DNA from: Streptomyces sp. AM 2-1-1
GTDB lineage: Bacteria; Actinomycetota; Actinomycetes; Streptomycetales; Streptomycetaceae
NCBI RefSeq assembly: GCF_029167645.1
Contig: NZ_CP119147.1
Location: forward strand, 3,162,001 to 3,226,000
Direction: 5' to 3'
Length of the DNA: 64,000 nucleotides
Shown here: positions 44,007-51,999 of the stretch, in pieces
Layout: every line of letters begins with the position of its first letter
How positions within the stretch are numbered: position 1 is the first letter of the stretch
The notes under the pieces: model-generated
Told to the model about the DNA's origin: nothing
The model's input: only the letters and a program-made list of their open reading frames with translations
Database searches by the model: none
Made by a program: the position numbers and the translations under genes

Positions 44007-44803
44007 CCTGGGGTGGCACGATCGCGGCGGTCCGGGCGGCCCCGTCGCCGAGCAGCCTCTTCCTCGCCTGCGACCTCCGGGCACCAGGGGTAGAAGAGGC
44101 GGCCGGCGCGATCCTGGGCCGGCTCTCCGCGGCGGACCTGGAGCGGGTCGCGCGCCTGCGCGCCCCGGCTGACCGGACCCGTTCGGTGATGGCCAGGTGG
44201 CTCGCTCTCCACGCCGCTTCCCGGCTCCTGGAGAGACCGTGGACGAGTCTCCGGCTCGGGCGCCGCCCTCGGGGCGGCCTGTACGTGACCGCACAGCCGA
44301 GCCTGTCGCTGAGCGTCGCGCACAGCGGACGCTACGCCGTGGCGGCCGCAGCCCTCGGCGGACGGGTGGGGGTGGACGTGGAGCAGGTCGCCCGGGTGGC
44401 CGCGCTGCCGGACAGCGCCTTCCTCACCCCGGCCGAAAGCTCCGCCCTCGCCCTGACGGGGCCCTCCCCGGACGGCAGGGCAGCACTGTGGGCCCTGAAG
44501 GAGGCGGCGACGAAACTGACCGGCGAGGGCCTGCGTGCGGGCATGCGGCACGTCGGCTTCCAGTGGTCCGGCCCGCCCGGCACCCCCGGCTTCGCCCGCA
44601 CCCCGTACACGCCCGGAGCGTTCACGACCTGCTCGCTTCCCGGCGGGTACGTCTCAGCGGTGGGGGTGACAGCGGGCACCCCGCCCACGGCGCCGGTGTT
44701 CCTCTCCGCCACTCCGCCGCCGAACACGGGAGCGGAGAGGACCACCTTCGGGAAGTACGACGCGGAGGACGCGGAGGCGTACATCCGGCTCAGCATCGAG
44801 TGA
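44003..44803 (+). CDS. 4'-phosphopantetheinyl transferase (Sfp type)
   Basis: A 266-aa transferase that loads CoA-derived phosphopantetheine onto ACP Ser43. Sfp-type motifs: GGRVGVDVEQV (Mg site, about 122-130) and ALWALKEAATKLTGEGLR (about 165-180). Additional LSLSVAHSGRYAV supplies the P-binding loop. ATG at 44003 overlaps the preceding stop. It is the last gene of the operon, so the cluster carries its own activation enzyme. Confidence 0.94.
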   Translation: MTWGGTIAAVRAAPSPSSLFLACDLRAPGVEEAAGAILGRLSAADLERVARLRAPADRTRSVMARWLALHAASRLLERPWTSLRLGRRPRGGLYVTAQPSLSLSVAHSGRYAVAAAALGGRVGVDVEQVARVAALPDSAFLTPAESSALALTGPSPDGRAALWALKEAATKLTGEGLRAGMRHVGFQWSGPPGTPGFARTPYTPGAFTTCSLPGGYVSAVGVTAGTPPTAPVFLSATPPPNTGAERTTFGKYDAEDAEAYIRLSIE

Positions 44804-44872
44804 GTGGCCGCGCGACGCCGACCCCGTGCACCCGCGCGTCGTCATGTCCGGCCCGGCCTCACCCCGGGCATG

Positions 44873-44908
44873 AAAAAGCCCCAGGTCACGGCGAGTGAGT
44901 CCTGGGGC
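44873..44908 (-). terminator. Rho-independent terminator of tRNA-Thr
   Basis: Minus-strand stem GCCCCAGG against CCTGGGGC with a 15-base loop, followed by five T residues, immediately downstream of the tRNA (8 bp). One of the few terminators here with a real T run. Confidence 0.85.
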
Positions 44909-44915
44909 AATTCCG

Positions 44916-44989
44916 AGCCGCCTTCGGGATTCGAACCCGAGACCTACGCATTACGAGTGCGTTGCTCTGGCCAACTGAGCTAAGGCGGC
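44916..44989 (-). tRNA. tRNA-Thr (anticodon CGT)
   Basis: A 74-nt cloverleaf. Acceptor GCCGCC with GGCGGC, D-arm AGCTCAGTTGGCCAGAGC, anticodon stem ACGCA/TGCGT with loop CTCGTAA (anticodon CGT, reading ACG), and T-arm GGTTCGAATCC. No CCA is encoded. It borders the polyketide cluster, and no duplicated 3' end (att site) is seen near the cluster ends. Confidence 0.95.
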
Positions 44990-45119
44990 ACGCCCTGTCA
45001 CACCATGGTGCGATCAGCAGCGGGGCCAAGTCTACACAGTTTCCGGGAGTGCTCCGCACCACCCGTCCCGCCGGGCCTCCGCGCAGGTCAGGGGCGGTGC
45101 GCGGTGACCCCGCACCGGG

Positions 45120-46658
45120 TCAGGAGCACGTCGTGCCGTTCTTCGGGACGGTGCCTTCCAGGAGGTAGCGGTTGATCGCGGTGTCGATGCAGTCGCTGCC
45201 CCGGCCGTACGCGGTGTGACCGTCACCGTCGTAGGTGAGCAGGGCGCCGGAGGTGAGCTGGTCGGCGAGGGAGACCGCCCACTTGTACGGGGTGGCCGGG
45301 TCGCGGGTGGTGCCGACGACGAGGATCGGGTCGGCGCCCTCCGCCCGGGTCGGGTGCGGGGTACCGGTGGGGGCGACCGGCCAGTACGCGCAGTTCAGGG
45401 CCGCCCACGCGAAGTTCCGGCCGAAGACCGGGGAGGCCTTCTCGAAGCTGGGGACGGCCTTCTCCACGGCGGATGTGCCGTCGAAGGCCGCGGGCAGGTC
45501 CAGGCAGTTCACTGCGTAGTTGGCGTACATGAGGTTCGCGTACGAGCCGTCGGGCGAGCGCTCGTAGTAGCTGTCGGAGAGGGCGAGGAGGCCGGAGCCG
45601 TCGCCGTGCTGCGCGCCCGCGATCGCCTCGCGGAGCTGGGGCCAGGCGGCTTCGTCGTACATGGCGGCGATCACGCCCGTGGTGCCGAGTGACTCGCCCA
45701 GCTTCCGGTCCTCGCCGGTCGGGACCGGTTCGGCGTCCAGCTTCTTGAAGAGCCGCTTCAGCTCAGCCGCCGCGTCGGCCGTGGACGTGGTGCCCAGCGG
45801 GCACTCCGACTGCTTCACGCAGTCCGCCGCGAAGGACTCGAAGGCACCCTCGAAGCCGGCCGTCTGGTCGCGGTTGACGTCGACGGCGGCCAGCGACGGG
45901 TCCAGCGCCCCGTCGAGGACCAGGCGGCCGACCCGGTCCGGGAAAAGGTCGGCGTAGGTCGCGCCGAGGTACGTCCCGTACGAGGCGCCCACGTAGTGCA
46001 GTTTCTCGTCGCCCAGGAGCTCGCGCAGGAGGTCCATGTCACGGGCCGAGTCGACGGTGGAGACGAACGGGAGGATCTCGCCGGATCGCTTCTCGCACCC
46101 CTTCGCGAACTTCTCGAAGGCCGCGCCGAGCCTGTCGATCTCGGCCTCGTCGTCGGGCGTCTGGTCGACCTGGGTGAACGCGTCCATCTCCTTGCCGGTC
46201 AGGCACGCGACGGGTTCGCTGCGGGCCACTCCCCGCGGGTCGACGGCCACCATGTCGTACCGGGCACGGACCTGCGCGGGGTAGCCGAGAGCCGCGTACC
46301 CCTGGAGGTAGTCGACGGCCGAACCGCCGGGGCCGCCCGGGTTCACCAGGAGCGAGCCGATGCGCTTCCCCGGTCCGGTGGCCTTCTTCCGGGAGACGGC
46401 GAGTTCGATGTCGCCGTCACCGGGCTTGGCATAATCCTTCGGCGCCTTCATCGTGGCGCACTGGAAGCCCTCGGCACCGCACTCCCCCCACTTCAGCTTC
46501 TGCGTCGTGTACGGGGCGAGGTCCTTCGCGGCCACCGTCGCGGAGGAACCGACGGCGGAGGCGCGCGGCGTCGAACCGCCGCTCGTGCAGCCGGAGACGA
46601 GCAGGCCGGCAGTGCCGAGCGCGATGGCGAAGGTCTGGAGCAGGCGCCTGGAGTCCAT
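45120..46658 (-). CDS. Secreted lipoprotein alpha/beta hydrolase (S33 tripeptidyl aminopeptidase-like)
   Basis: A 512-aa lipoprotein with lipobox LLVSGC (Cys about residue 24), so it is anchored outside. Catalytic Ser is in YVGASYGTYLG, Asp in TRDPATPYKW, His in DGDGHTAYG. The N-terminal NPGGPGGSAVDYLQGY is the proline-specific S33 oxyanion loop. Family members release tripeptides from exported proteins. ATG at 46658 (MDSRRLLQTF) is chosen; longer upstream frames run into the DNA polymerase subunit gene. Substrate inferred from family only. Confidence 0.92.
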   Translation of the reverse strand: MDSRRLLQTFAIALGTAGLLVSGCTSGGSTPRASAVGSSATVAAKDLAPYTTQKLKWGECGAEGFQCATMKAPKDYAKPGDGDIELAVSRKKATGPGKRIGSLLVNPGGPGGSAVDYLQGYAALGYPAQVRARYDMVAVDPRGVARSEPVACLTGKEMDAFTQVDQTPDDEAEIDRLGAAFEKFAKGCEKRSGEILPFVSTVDSARDMDLLRELLGDEKLHYVGASYGTYLGATYADLFPDRVGRLVLDGALDPSLAAVDVNRDQTAGFEGAFESFAADCVKQSECPLGTTSTADAAAELKRLFKKLDAEPVPTGEDRKLGESLGTTGVIAAMYDEAAWPQLREAIAGAQHGDGSGLLALSDSYYERSPDGSYANLMYANYAVNCLDLPAAFDGTSAVEKAVPSFEKASPVFGRNFAWAALNCAYWPVAPTGTPHPTRAEGADPILVVGTTRDPATPYKWAVSLADQLTSGALLTYDGDGHTAYGRGSDCIDTAINRYLLEGTVPKNGTTCS

Positions 46659-46822
46659 CCCCGGAGCGTAGTCGCCCGGTGACGAGTCGTCCGATTTCCT
46701 CCCCGTTCGGGTGAAGAGGCGATACGGGGCGCTCCGCCCGCCCGGCTGCGCGGCGACCGGCCCCGCGGACCCGCCGGTCCCGCCGCCCGCACGACCCGCG
46801 AACCTGAGAGACCCCGCGACCC

Positions 46823-48028
46823 TCACCCCGCGCGCAGGGCCATCGTCATCGCCTCCACCGCCAGCAGCGGCGCCACGTTCCGGTCGAGGGCACGGCGGCA
46901 GGCGATCACCGCCTCGATCCGGCGCAGGGTCTGTGCGGGCGCGGAGGACGCGGCGATCCGGTCGAGCGCGTCCCGTACGTCGGTGTTGGCCAGCGCGATC
47001 CGCGATCCCAGCTGGAGGGCCAGCACGTCGCGGTAGAAACCGGTGAGCTCGGTGAGGGCGAGATCGAGGCTGTCGCGCTGCGTACGCGTCTTGCGGCGCT
47101 TCTGCTTGTCCTCGAGGTCCTTCATCACGCCCGCCGTTCCGCGCGGCATCCGGCCGCCCGCGACCGCGCCGAGCGCCGCCTTCATCTCCTCGGTCTCCTT
47201 GACGTCGACCTCTTCGGCGACCTCCTTGGCGTCCTCGGCGGCCGTGTCGATCAGCTCCTGCGCCGCTTTGAGGCAGCCGCCCACGTCCGCGACGCGCAGC
47301 GGCACCTTGAGCACGGCCGCCCGGCGGGCCCGCGCCCGCTCGTCCGTGGCCAGCCGGCGGGCGCGGCCGATGTGTCCCTGGGTGGCACGGGCCGCGGAGT
47401 GGGCGCGCTCCGGATCGATGCCGTCGCGCCGGATGAGGACGTCGGCCACCGCCTCCACGGGGGGCGTGCTCAGCGTGAGATGGCGGCAGCGGGAGCGGAT
47501 CGTGGGCAGCACGTCCTCCAGCGAGGGCGCGCAGAGCAGCCACACCGTGCGCGGGGCGGGTTCCTCCACCGCCTTGAGCAGGACGTTCCCCGCTCCCTCG
47601 GTCAGCCGGTCGGCGTCCTCCATGACGATGACCTGCCAACGGCCCACCGCCGGCGAGAGCTGGGCACGGCGCACCAGGTCGCGCGTCTCCTTCACACCGA
47701 TGGAGAGCAGGTCCGTGCGGATCACCTGGACGTCGGCGTGGGTACCGATGAGGCTGGTGTGGCAGCCGTCGCAGAATCCGCAGCCCGGCTCACCGCCGAG
47801 GGCACGGTCGGGGCTGGTGCACTGGAGGGCTGCGGCGAAGGCCCGGGCAGCGGTGGACCGGCCGGAACCCGGCGGTCCGGTGAAGAGCCAGGCGTGGGTC
47901 ATCTTCGAGCCCGGAGGCACGGGCGTGCCCTGGGAGACCGCCGTGACCAGGGTGTCGGCGTCCCGGGCGGCAGCCGCGAGCTGCTCCTGCACCCGCTCCT
48001 GACCGACCAGGTCGTCCCATACGGACAT
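46823..48028 (-). CDS. holB: DNA polymerase III subunit delta'
   Basis: A 401-aa clamp-loader subunit of the AAA+ fold. Walker A is GPPGSGRSTAA (near residue 50), zinc-binding Cys cluster CGFCDGC, DEAD-like MEDADRLTEGAGN and sensor residues TVWLLCAPS. The N-terminal VWDDLVGQERVQEQL is typical. ATG at 48028. Expected to work with tau/gamma and delta in loading the beta clamp. Its downstream peptidase is separate. It follows the tmk gene, as usual in Streptomyces. Confidence 0.95.
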   Translation of the reverse strand: MSVWDDLVGQERVQEQLAAAARDADTLVTAVSQGTPVPPGSKMTHAWLFTGPPGSGRSTAARAFAAALQCTSPDRALGGEPGCGFCDGCHTSLIGTHADVQVIRTDLLSIGVKETRDLVRRAQLSPAVGRWQVIVMEDADRLTEGAGNVLLKAVEEPAPRTVWLLCAPSLEDVLPTIRSRCRHLTLSTPPVEAVADVLIRRDGIDPERAHSAARATQGHIGRARRLATDERARARRAAVLKVPLRVADVGGCLKAAQELIDTAAEDAKEVAEEVDVKETEEMKAALGAVAGGRMPRGTAGVMKDLEDKQKRRKTRTQRDSLDLALTELTGFYRDVLALQLGSRIALANTDVRDALDRIAASSAPAQTLRRIEAVIACRRALDRNVAPLLAVEAMTMALRAG

Positions 48029-48199
48029 GGTCACCGCCCTTCCGGTGGTGTCGTGCGGCCCTGCGGCGACGGAGACCGGGGCGACGTGCGCTTCCATTGT
48101 GGGGGACCCCACCGACAATCCCGACGCCGTGCGACTCCACGGCTGATCGGCGGCCGGTGGTACCGGCCTCTACGGGGCCGCCCCCCGGACGGCCTCGCG

Positions 48200-48245
48200 C
48201 CGCCGCCCCCGTACCGGAGGCGGTGCTCCGGTACGGGGGCGGCGG
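48200..48245 (-). terminator. Strong hairpin after tmk
   Basis: A perfect 20-bp stem (48200-48219 against 48226-48245; CCGCCGCCCCCGTACCGGAG left arm) with a 6-base loop GCGGTG, 72 bp past the tmk stop. No T run, but the stem is unusually long and fits a Streptomyces terminator. Confidence 0.7.
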
Positions 48246-48317
48246 GTGCGGGACGGCTCGTCCGAAGGACGGCGTCGTACGCGGACCGTCTGACTGCGAG
48301 CGACGGGTACGGCGGAC

Positions 48318-51300
48318 TCAGCGGCGCGGGCGCCGCCGGCCCCTGCCGGGCCTGTCCGGCTCGTCGTCGGCGCTGCCGAGGAGTTCGTCGGCGAGCGTCG
48401 GCAGATCGTCCAGCGGGGTCTCCTCGGCCCAGTCCGGACGGGGCCGGCGCGACCGGGCAGTCTTCTCGAAGGCGGCCCGGTCGGCCGCGGGGTCACCGCT
48501 GATCTGCGGCAGCTCGCGGGTCCGCTCGGTCTCGCTCTCGGTGGCGGCGGGCTCCGCCGGCCGCTCGTCCCGGAAGATGTCCCGGGGCACGCGGTCGGTC
48601 GGCGCCTCCGGGCGGTACGCCGGAAGGACGGTGGTCTCGTCCGAAGCGCCGTCGCGGTGGGCGGGGAGCACCGTCGTCTCGTCACCGTCCGACGGACCGC
48701 CGAAGCCGCCGGCACCGGTGTCGCCCGGAGTGTCCCCACCGGTCTCCGGCTTCTTCCGGTCCCGGTCCGTCGGCCGCACCTTCGGGACCTGCTGGGTGAC
48801 CTCGTTCGGGTTCACGACCGGCGTGGGAACCGTCAGTTCGTTCTCCGACGCGCCGGCCGCGGAATCGGTGGACGCCCCGGGCTCCGAGCCCTCGGACCGG
48901 GAGCCCGCGGCCCCCGACTTCGTCCACGGGTCGCCGACCGGGCGCGAAGCCTCCCGCGCCCGCCGAGCCTCGGCCCGCTCGGCCTCCGCACGTTCGGCCT
49001 CCGCCCGCGCCGCTTCCGCCCGCGCCGCCTCGGCCCGCTCGGCTTCCACGCGCGCGGCTTGCGCCCGCGCCGCTTCCGCCCGCTCGGCCTCGGCCCGTGC
49101 CGCGGCTTCCGCCTTCGCCCGGGCCGCCGCCTCGGTCGCCGCACGCTCGGCGGCTTCCTCCTCGGCGAGGCGACGGGCGGCCTCGGCGCGCACCAGGGCC
49201 TCCTCGGCCTTGCGCTGCTTCTCCAGCCGGAGCTCCTCGGCCTCCTTGCGGAGCCGTGCCTCCTCGGCGGCCTGGACGCGCAGCCGTTCCTGCTCGGCCT
49301 CGCGCGCCTTCTCCTCGGCCTCGCGCCGGCGGCGATCCTCCTCCTCGCGGAGACGGAGCTCCTCGGCGCGCTGCCGGGCCTCCTCCGCCTTCCGCTCGGC
49401 CTCGGCCTGCCGCGCCTCCTCCAGCTCGCGCTGCTTGCGCTCCTCCTCCTCGGCGCGGAGCTTGGCGAGCTGCGCCTGGCGCTCACGCTCCAGGCGCTCC
49501 TCCTCCGCCTTGCGGGCGGCCTCGGCCTCCGCCTTGCGCCGGGCCTCCTCCTCGGCCGCCCTGCGCGCCTCCTCACGGGCCTTGATCTCGGCCTCCGAGA
49601 GCGGCAGGACCCGGTCGAGGCGGTGACGTACGACGGTGGTGATGGCCTCCGGCTCCTGGCCCGCGTCCACGACGAGGTACCGGACCGGGTCCGCGGCCGC
49701 GAGGGTCAGGAACCCGGACCGCACCCGGGCGTGGAACTCCGGCGGCTCGGACTCCAGCCGGTCCGGAGCCTCGGTGAACCGCTCCCGCGCGGTGGCGGGG
49801 TCCACGTCCAGCAGCACGGTCAGATGGGGTACGAGTCCGGAGGTCGCCCACCGCGAGATCCGGGCGATCTCGACCGGCGAGAGATCACGGCCGGCGCCCT
49901 GGTAGGCGACGGACGAGTCGATGTACCGGTCGGAGATGACGATCGCGCCCCGTGCCAGGGCAGGACGGACCACGGAGTCGACGTGCTCGGCGCGGTCGGC
50001 GGCGTACAGCAGGGCCTCGGCCCGGTTGGAGAGTCCGGCCGACGAGACGTCGAGAAGGATCGAGCGGAGCCGCTTGCCGACCGGGGTGGCGCCCGGTTCA
50101 CGGGTCACGACGACCTCGTGGCCCTTGGCGCGGATCCACGAGGCGAGCGCCTCGACCTGGGTCGACTTCCCGGCGCCGTCGCCGCCCTCCAGGGCGATGA
50201 AGAAACCGGTCGCGGCGGGCGCGACGGCCGGGTCGCCGCCGCGCAGTGCCTCCCGCAGGTCGCGCCGGAGCGGGACTCCCGCGCGGTCGTCGGTCTTGGC
50301 GAGGACGAACGCGGCGACGGGCAGCAGCAGCGCGCCGACGAGCATCAGGGCGAAGGCCGCGCCGCCGTGGGCGAAGACGAAGTCGCCGGCCGCCAGACGG
50401 TGCCGGCCGAACGCGGCGGCCAGCAGCGGACCGCCGACGGCGCCGAGCGCGACGGCCACCCGGACGACCGCCTGGAGGTGCTCGGTGGTCTTGGCCCGCC
50501 GCGTCTCCTCGGTCTCCTGGTCGATCAGGGTGTGACCGGTGTGCGCGGCGATCCCGGCGGTCCATCCGGCGAACAGGGCGATCATCAGCCCGGTCGCGGT
50601 GTCGGGCACCAGGCCGAGCACCAGCAGTGCCACCCCGGTGAGGGCGAGCGCGAGGGCGAGCAGCCGGCGCCGTGACAGCGCGGGCAGCACCTTGGGGGCG
50701 GTACGGACGCCGAGGGCCGTGCCGCCGGTCAGTGCGAGGACCAGCAGCGCGTACGTGGCGGGGCCACCGCCCAGGTCGACCGCCTGGAGCACGGCGGCAC
50801 CCGCGGCCGCGGCGACCGCTCCGGCGACGGCCGCGCAGGCGGCGACGATCAGCGGGAGGGACCCGGTGCGGCCCTTGCCGGCCCCGTCCGTCGCGGTGGT
50901 CCGCCGGCGCAGCCCTTCCAGCGGCGAACGCGGCCGCGGGGTGGGGAGGCCCGGCAGTTCGAGGAAGTACAGGGTCGAGATGGAGGCGGAGAAGAGCCCG
51001 GCCGCGACGTACGACCCGAGCGCCGCCTGGTGCAGCGAGAACCAGTCCAGGCCCGCGCCCAGCAGGTTGCCGATCAGGGTGGCGACCAGGAGGACCGCCG
51101 CGGCGGCGGGCACCGCGAGGAAGTCCGTGCGCAGGGAGAGCCGGCGCAGGGCGTCGAGGTGGTCGGGGAGCGGGCGCACGGCGGCGCCCTCGATCGGCGG
51201 GGCCGGCAGCAGCGCGGGAGCCGCGCTCTCCTTGGCCACCGCCCACAGGCGTTCCCCGGCTCCGGCCACGAAGACGGTGATCAGGATCATCAGGAGCGCG

Positions 51301-51728
51301 TTGTCCGGCGTCCAGTCGATCCAGAGCGGCGCGACGACCAGCAGCGCGAGCCGCAGCCCGTCGGCGCCGATCATCAGCCATCGCCGGTCCAGTACCCCGC
51401 CCGGCACCGTGAGCGTCGTCAACGGCCCCAGGAGTACGGCTCCGAAGAGCACGGTGGAAAAGATCCGGACACCGAAGACGGCGGCGACGGCGAAGGCCGC
51501 CCCGCGGTATCCGGTGCCGAATGAGCCCTCCACGACCGCCGCCTGCAGCGACAGCAACACCAGCACGAGGAAGGCGAGTGCGTCGCCGATCCCGCCGACG
51601 AGCTGGGCGCTCCACAACCGCTTCAGCGGCGGGATGCGCAGCAGAGCCCGTAGGGCGCGCTCGCGTGAGTCTGCGGCAAGTGTGTCGGAGGTGGGGCTCA
51701 CGACCGTTGGCTGCTCGGCTCGCGTCAT
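48318..51728 (-). CDS. tmk: dTMP kinase fused to MFS-like membrane domain and coiled tail
   Basis: A 1136-aa protein, against about 210 aa for ordinary thymidylate kinase. Residues 25-500 form a 12-span MFS-like region (LVGGIGDALAFLVLVLLSLQA onward). The kinase follows from about 505, with P-loop ALEGGDGAGKSTQVE and DRYIDSSVAYQGAGRDLS. The C-terminal third (about 710-960) is an Arg/Glu/Ala-rich coiled coil, then a Ser/Thr/Pro-rich acidic tail with TTVLPAHR-type repeats. The same fusion is typical of Streptomyces. It makes dTDP for DNA synthesis; the membrane part suggests an anchored nucleotide enzyme. Confidence 0.93.
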   Translation of the reverse strand: MTRAEQPTVVSPTSDTLAADSRERALRALLRIPPLKRLWSAQLVGGIGDALAFLVLVLLSLQAAVVEGSFGTGYRGAAFAVAAVFGVRIFSTVLFGAVLLGPLTTLTVPGGVLDRRWLMIGADGLRLALLVVAPLWIDWTPDNALLMILITVFVAGAGERLWAVAKESAAPALLPAPPIEGAAVRPLPDHLDALRRLSLRTDFLAVPAAAAVLLVATLIGNLLGAGLDWFSLHQAALGSYVAAGLFSASISTLYFLELPGLPTPRPRSPLEGLRRRTTATDGAGKGRTGSLPLIVAACAAVAGAVAAAAGAAVLQAVDLGGGPATYALLVLALTGGTALGVRTAPKVLPALSRRRLLALALALTGVALLVLGLVPDTATGLMIALFAGWTAGIAAHTGHTLIDQETEETRRAKTTEHLQAVVRVAVALGAVGGPLLAAAFGRHRLAAGDFVFAHGGAAFALMLVGALLLPVAAFVLAKTDDRAGVPLRRDLREALRGGDPAVAPAATGFFIALEGGDGAGKSTQVEALASWIRAKGHEVVVTREPGATPVGKRLRSILLDVSSAGLSNRAEALLYAADRAEHVDSVVRPALARGAIVISDRYIDSSVAYQGAGRDLSPVEIARISRWATSGLVPHLTVLLDVDPATARERFTEAPDRLESEPPEFHARVRSGFLTLAAADPVRYLVVDAGQEPEAITTVVRHRLDRVLPLSEAEIKAREEARRAAEEEARRKAEAEAARKAEEERLERERQAQLAKLRAEEEERKQRELEEARQAEAERKAEEARQRAEELRLREEEDRRRREAEEKAREAEQERLRVQAAEEARLRKEAEELRLEKQRKAEEALVRAEAARRLAEEEAAERAATEAAARAKAEAAARAEAERAEAARAQAARVEAERAEAARAEAARAEAERAEAERAEARRAREASRPVGDPWTKSGAAGSRSEGSEPGASTDSAAGASENELTVPTPVVNPNEVTQQVPKVRPTDRDRKKPETGGDTPGDTGAGGFGGPSDGDETTVLPAHRDGASDETTVLPAYRPEAPTDRVPRDIFRDERPAEPAATESETERTRELPQISGDPAADRAAFEKTARSRRPRPDWAEETPLDDLPTLADELLGSADDEPDRPGRGRRRPRR

Positions 51729-51889
51729 CCGTCCAGCCTATCGGCAGTGGTGCGGTCGCCGATGCCCCGGCCGAACATGTGACCGTGCGGCGCCCCGGGA
51801 AAACGCGGCCGGAAATCCGGCCAAAAACCACTCCTCCCTCTTCTCCGCCGTCCAGGAATCACCCCAAGGGGCACAAACCCGGACACGTG

Positions 51890-51926
51890 TCCGCCGCCCT
51901 CCCGCCATCGGCGGGGGAGCGGCGGA
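51890..51926 (-). terminator. Hairpin terminator after topA
   Basis: A 17-bp nearly perfect stem (TCCGCCGCCCTCCCGCC against GGCGGGGGAGCGGCGGA) with a 3-base loop, 74 bp past the topA stop on the minus strand and before the tmk leader. Confidence 0.6.
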
Positions 51927-51999
51927 CGGGCGTGTCGCGAAGGATCGCCGAGTGTCGCGAAGCGTCGTGCGGGCGGGCGGCACGACCGTGGCGAGCGGC

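Noticed and set aside
44873..44989. Integration (att) site at tRNA-Thr for the polyketide cluster
   Set aside because: No duplicated tRNA 3' end was seen at the cluster's left side, and no integrase is present.
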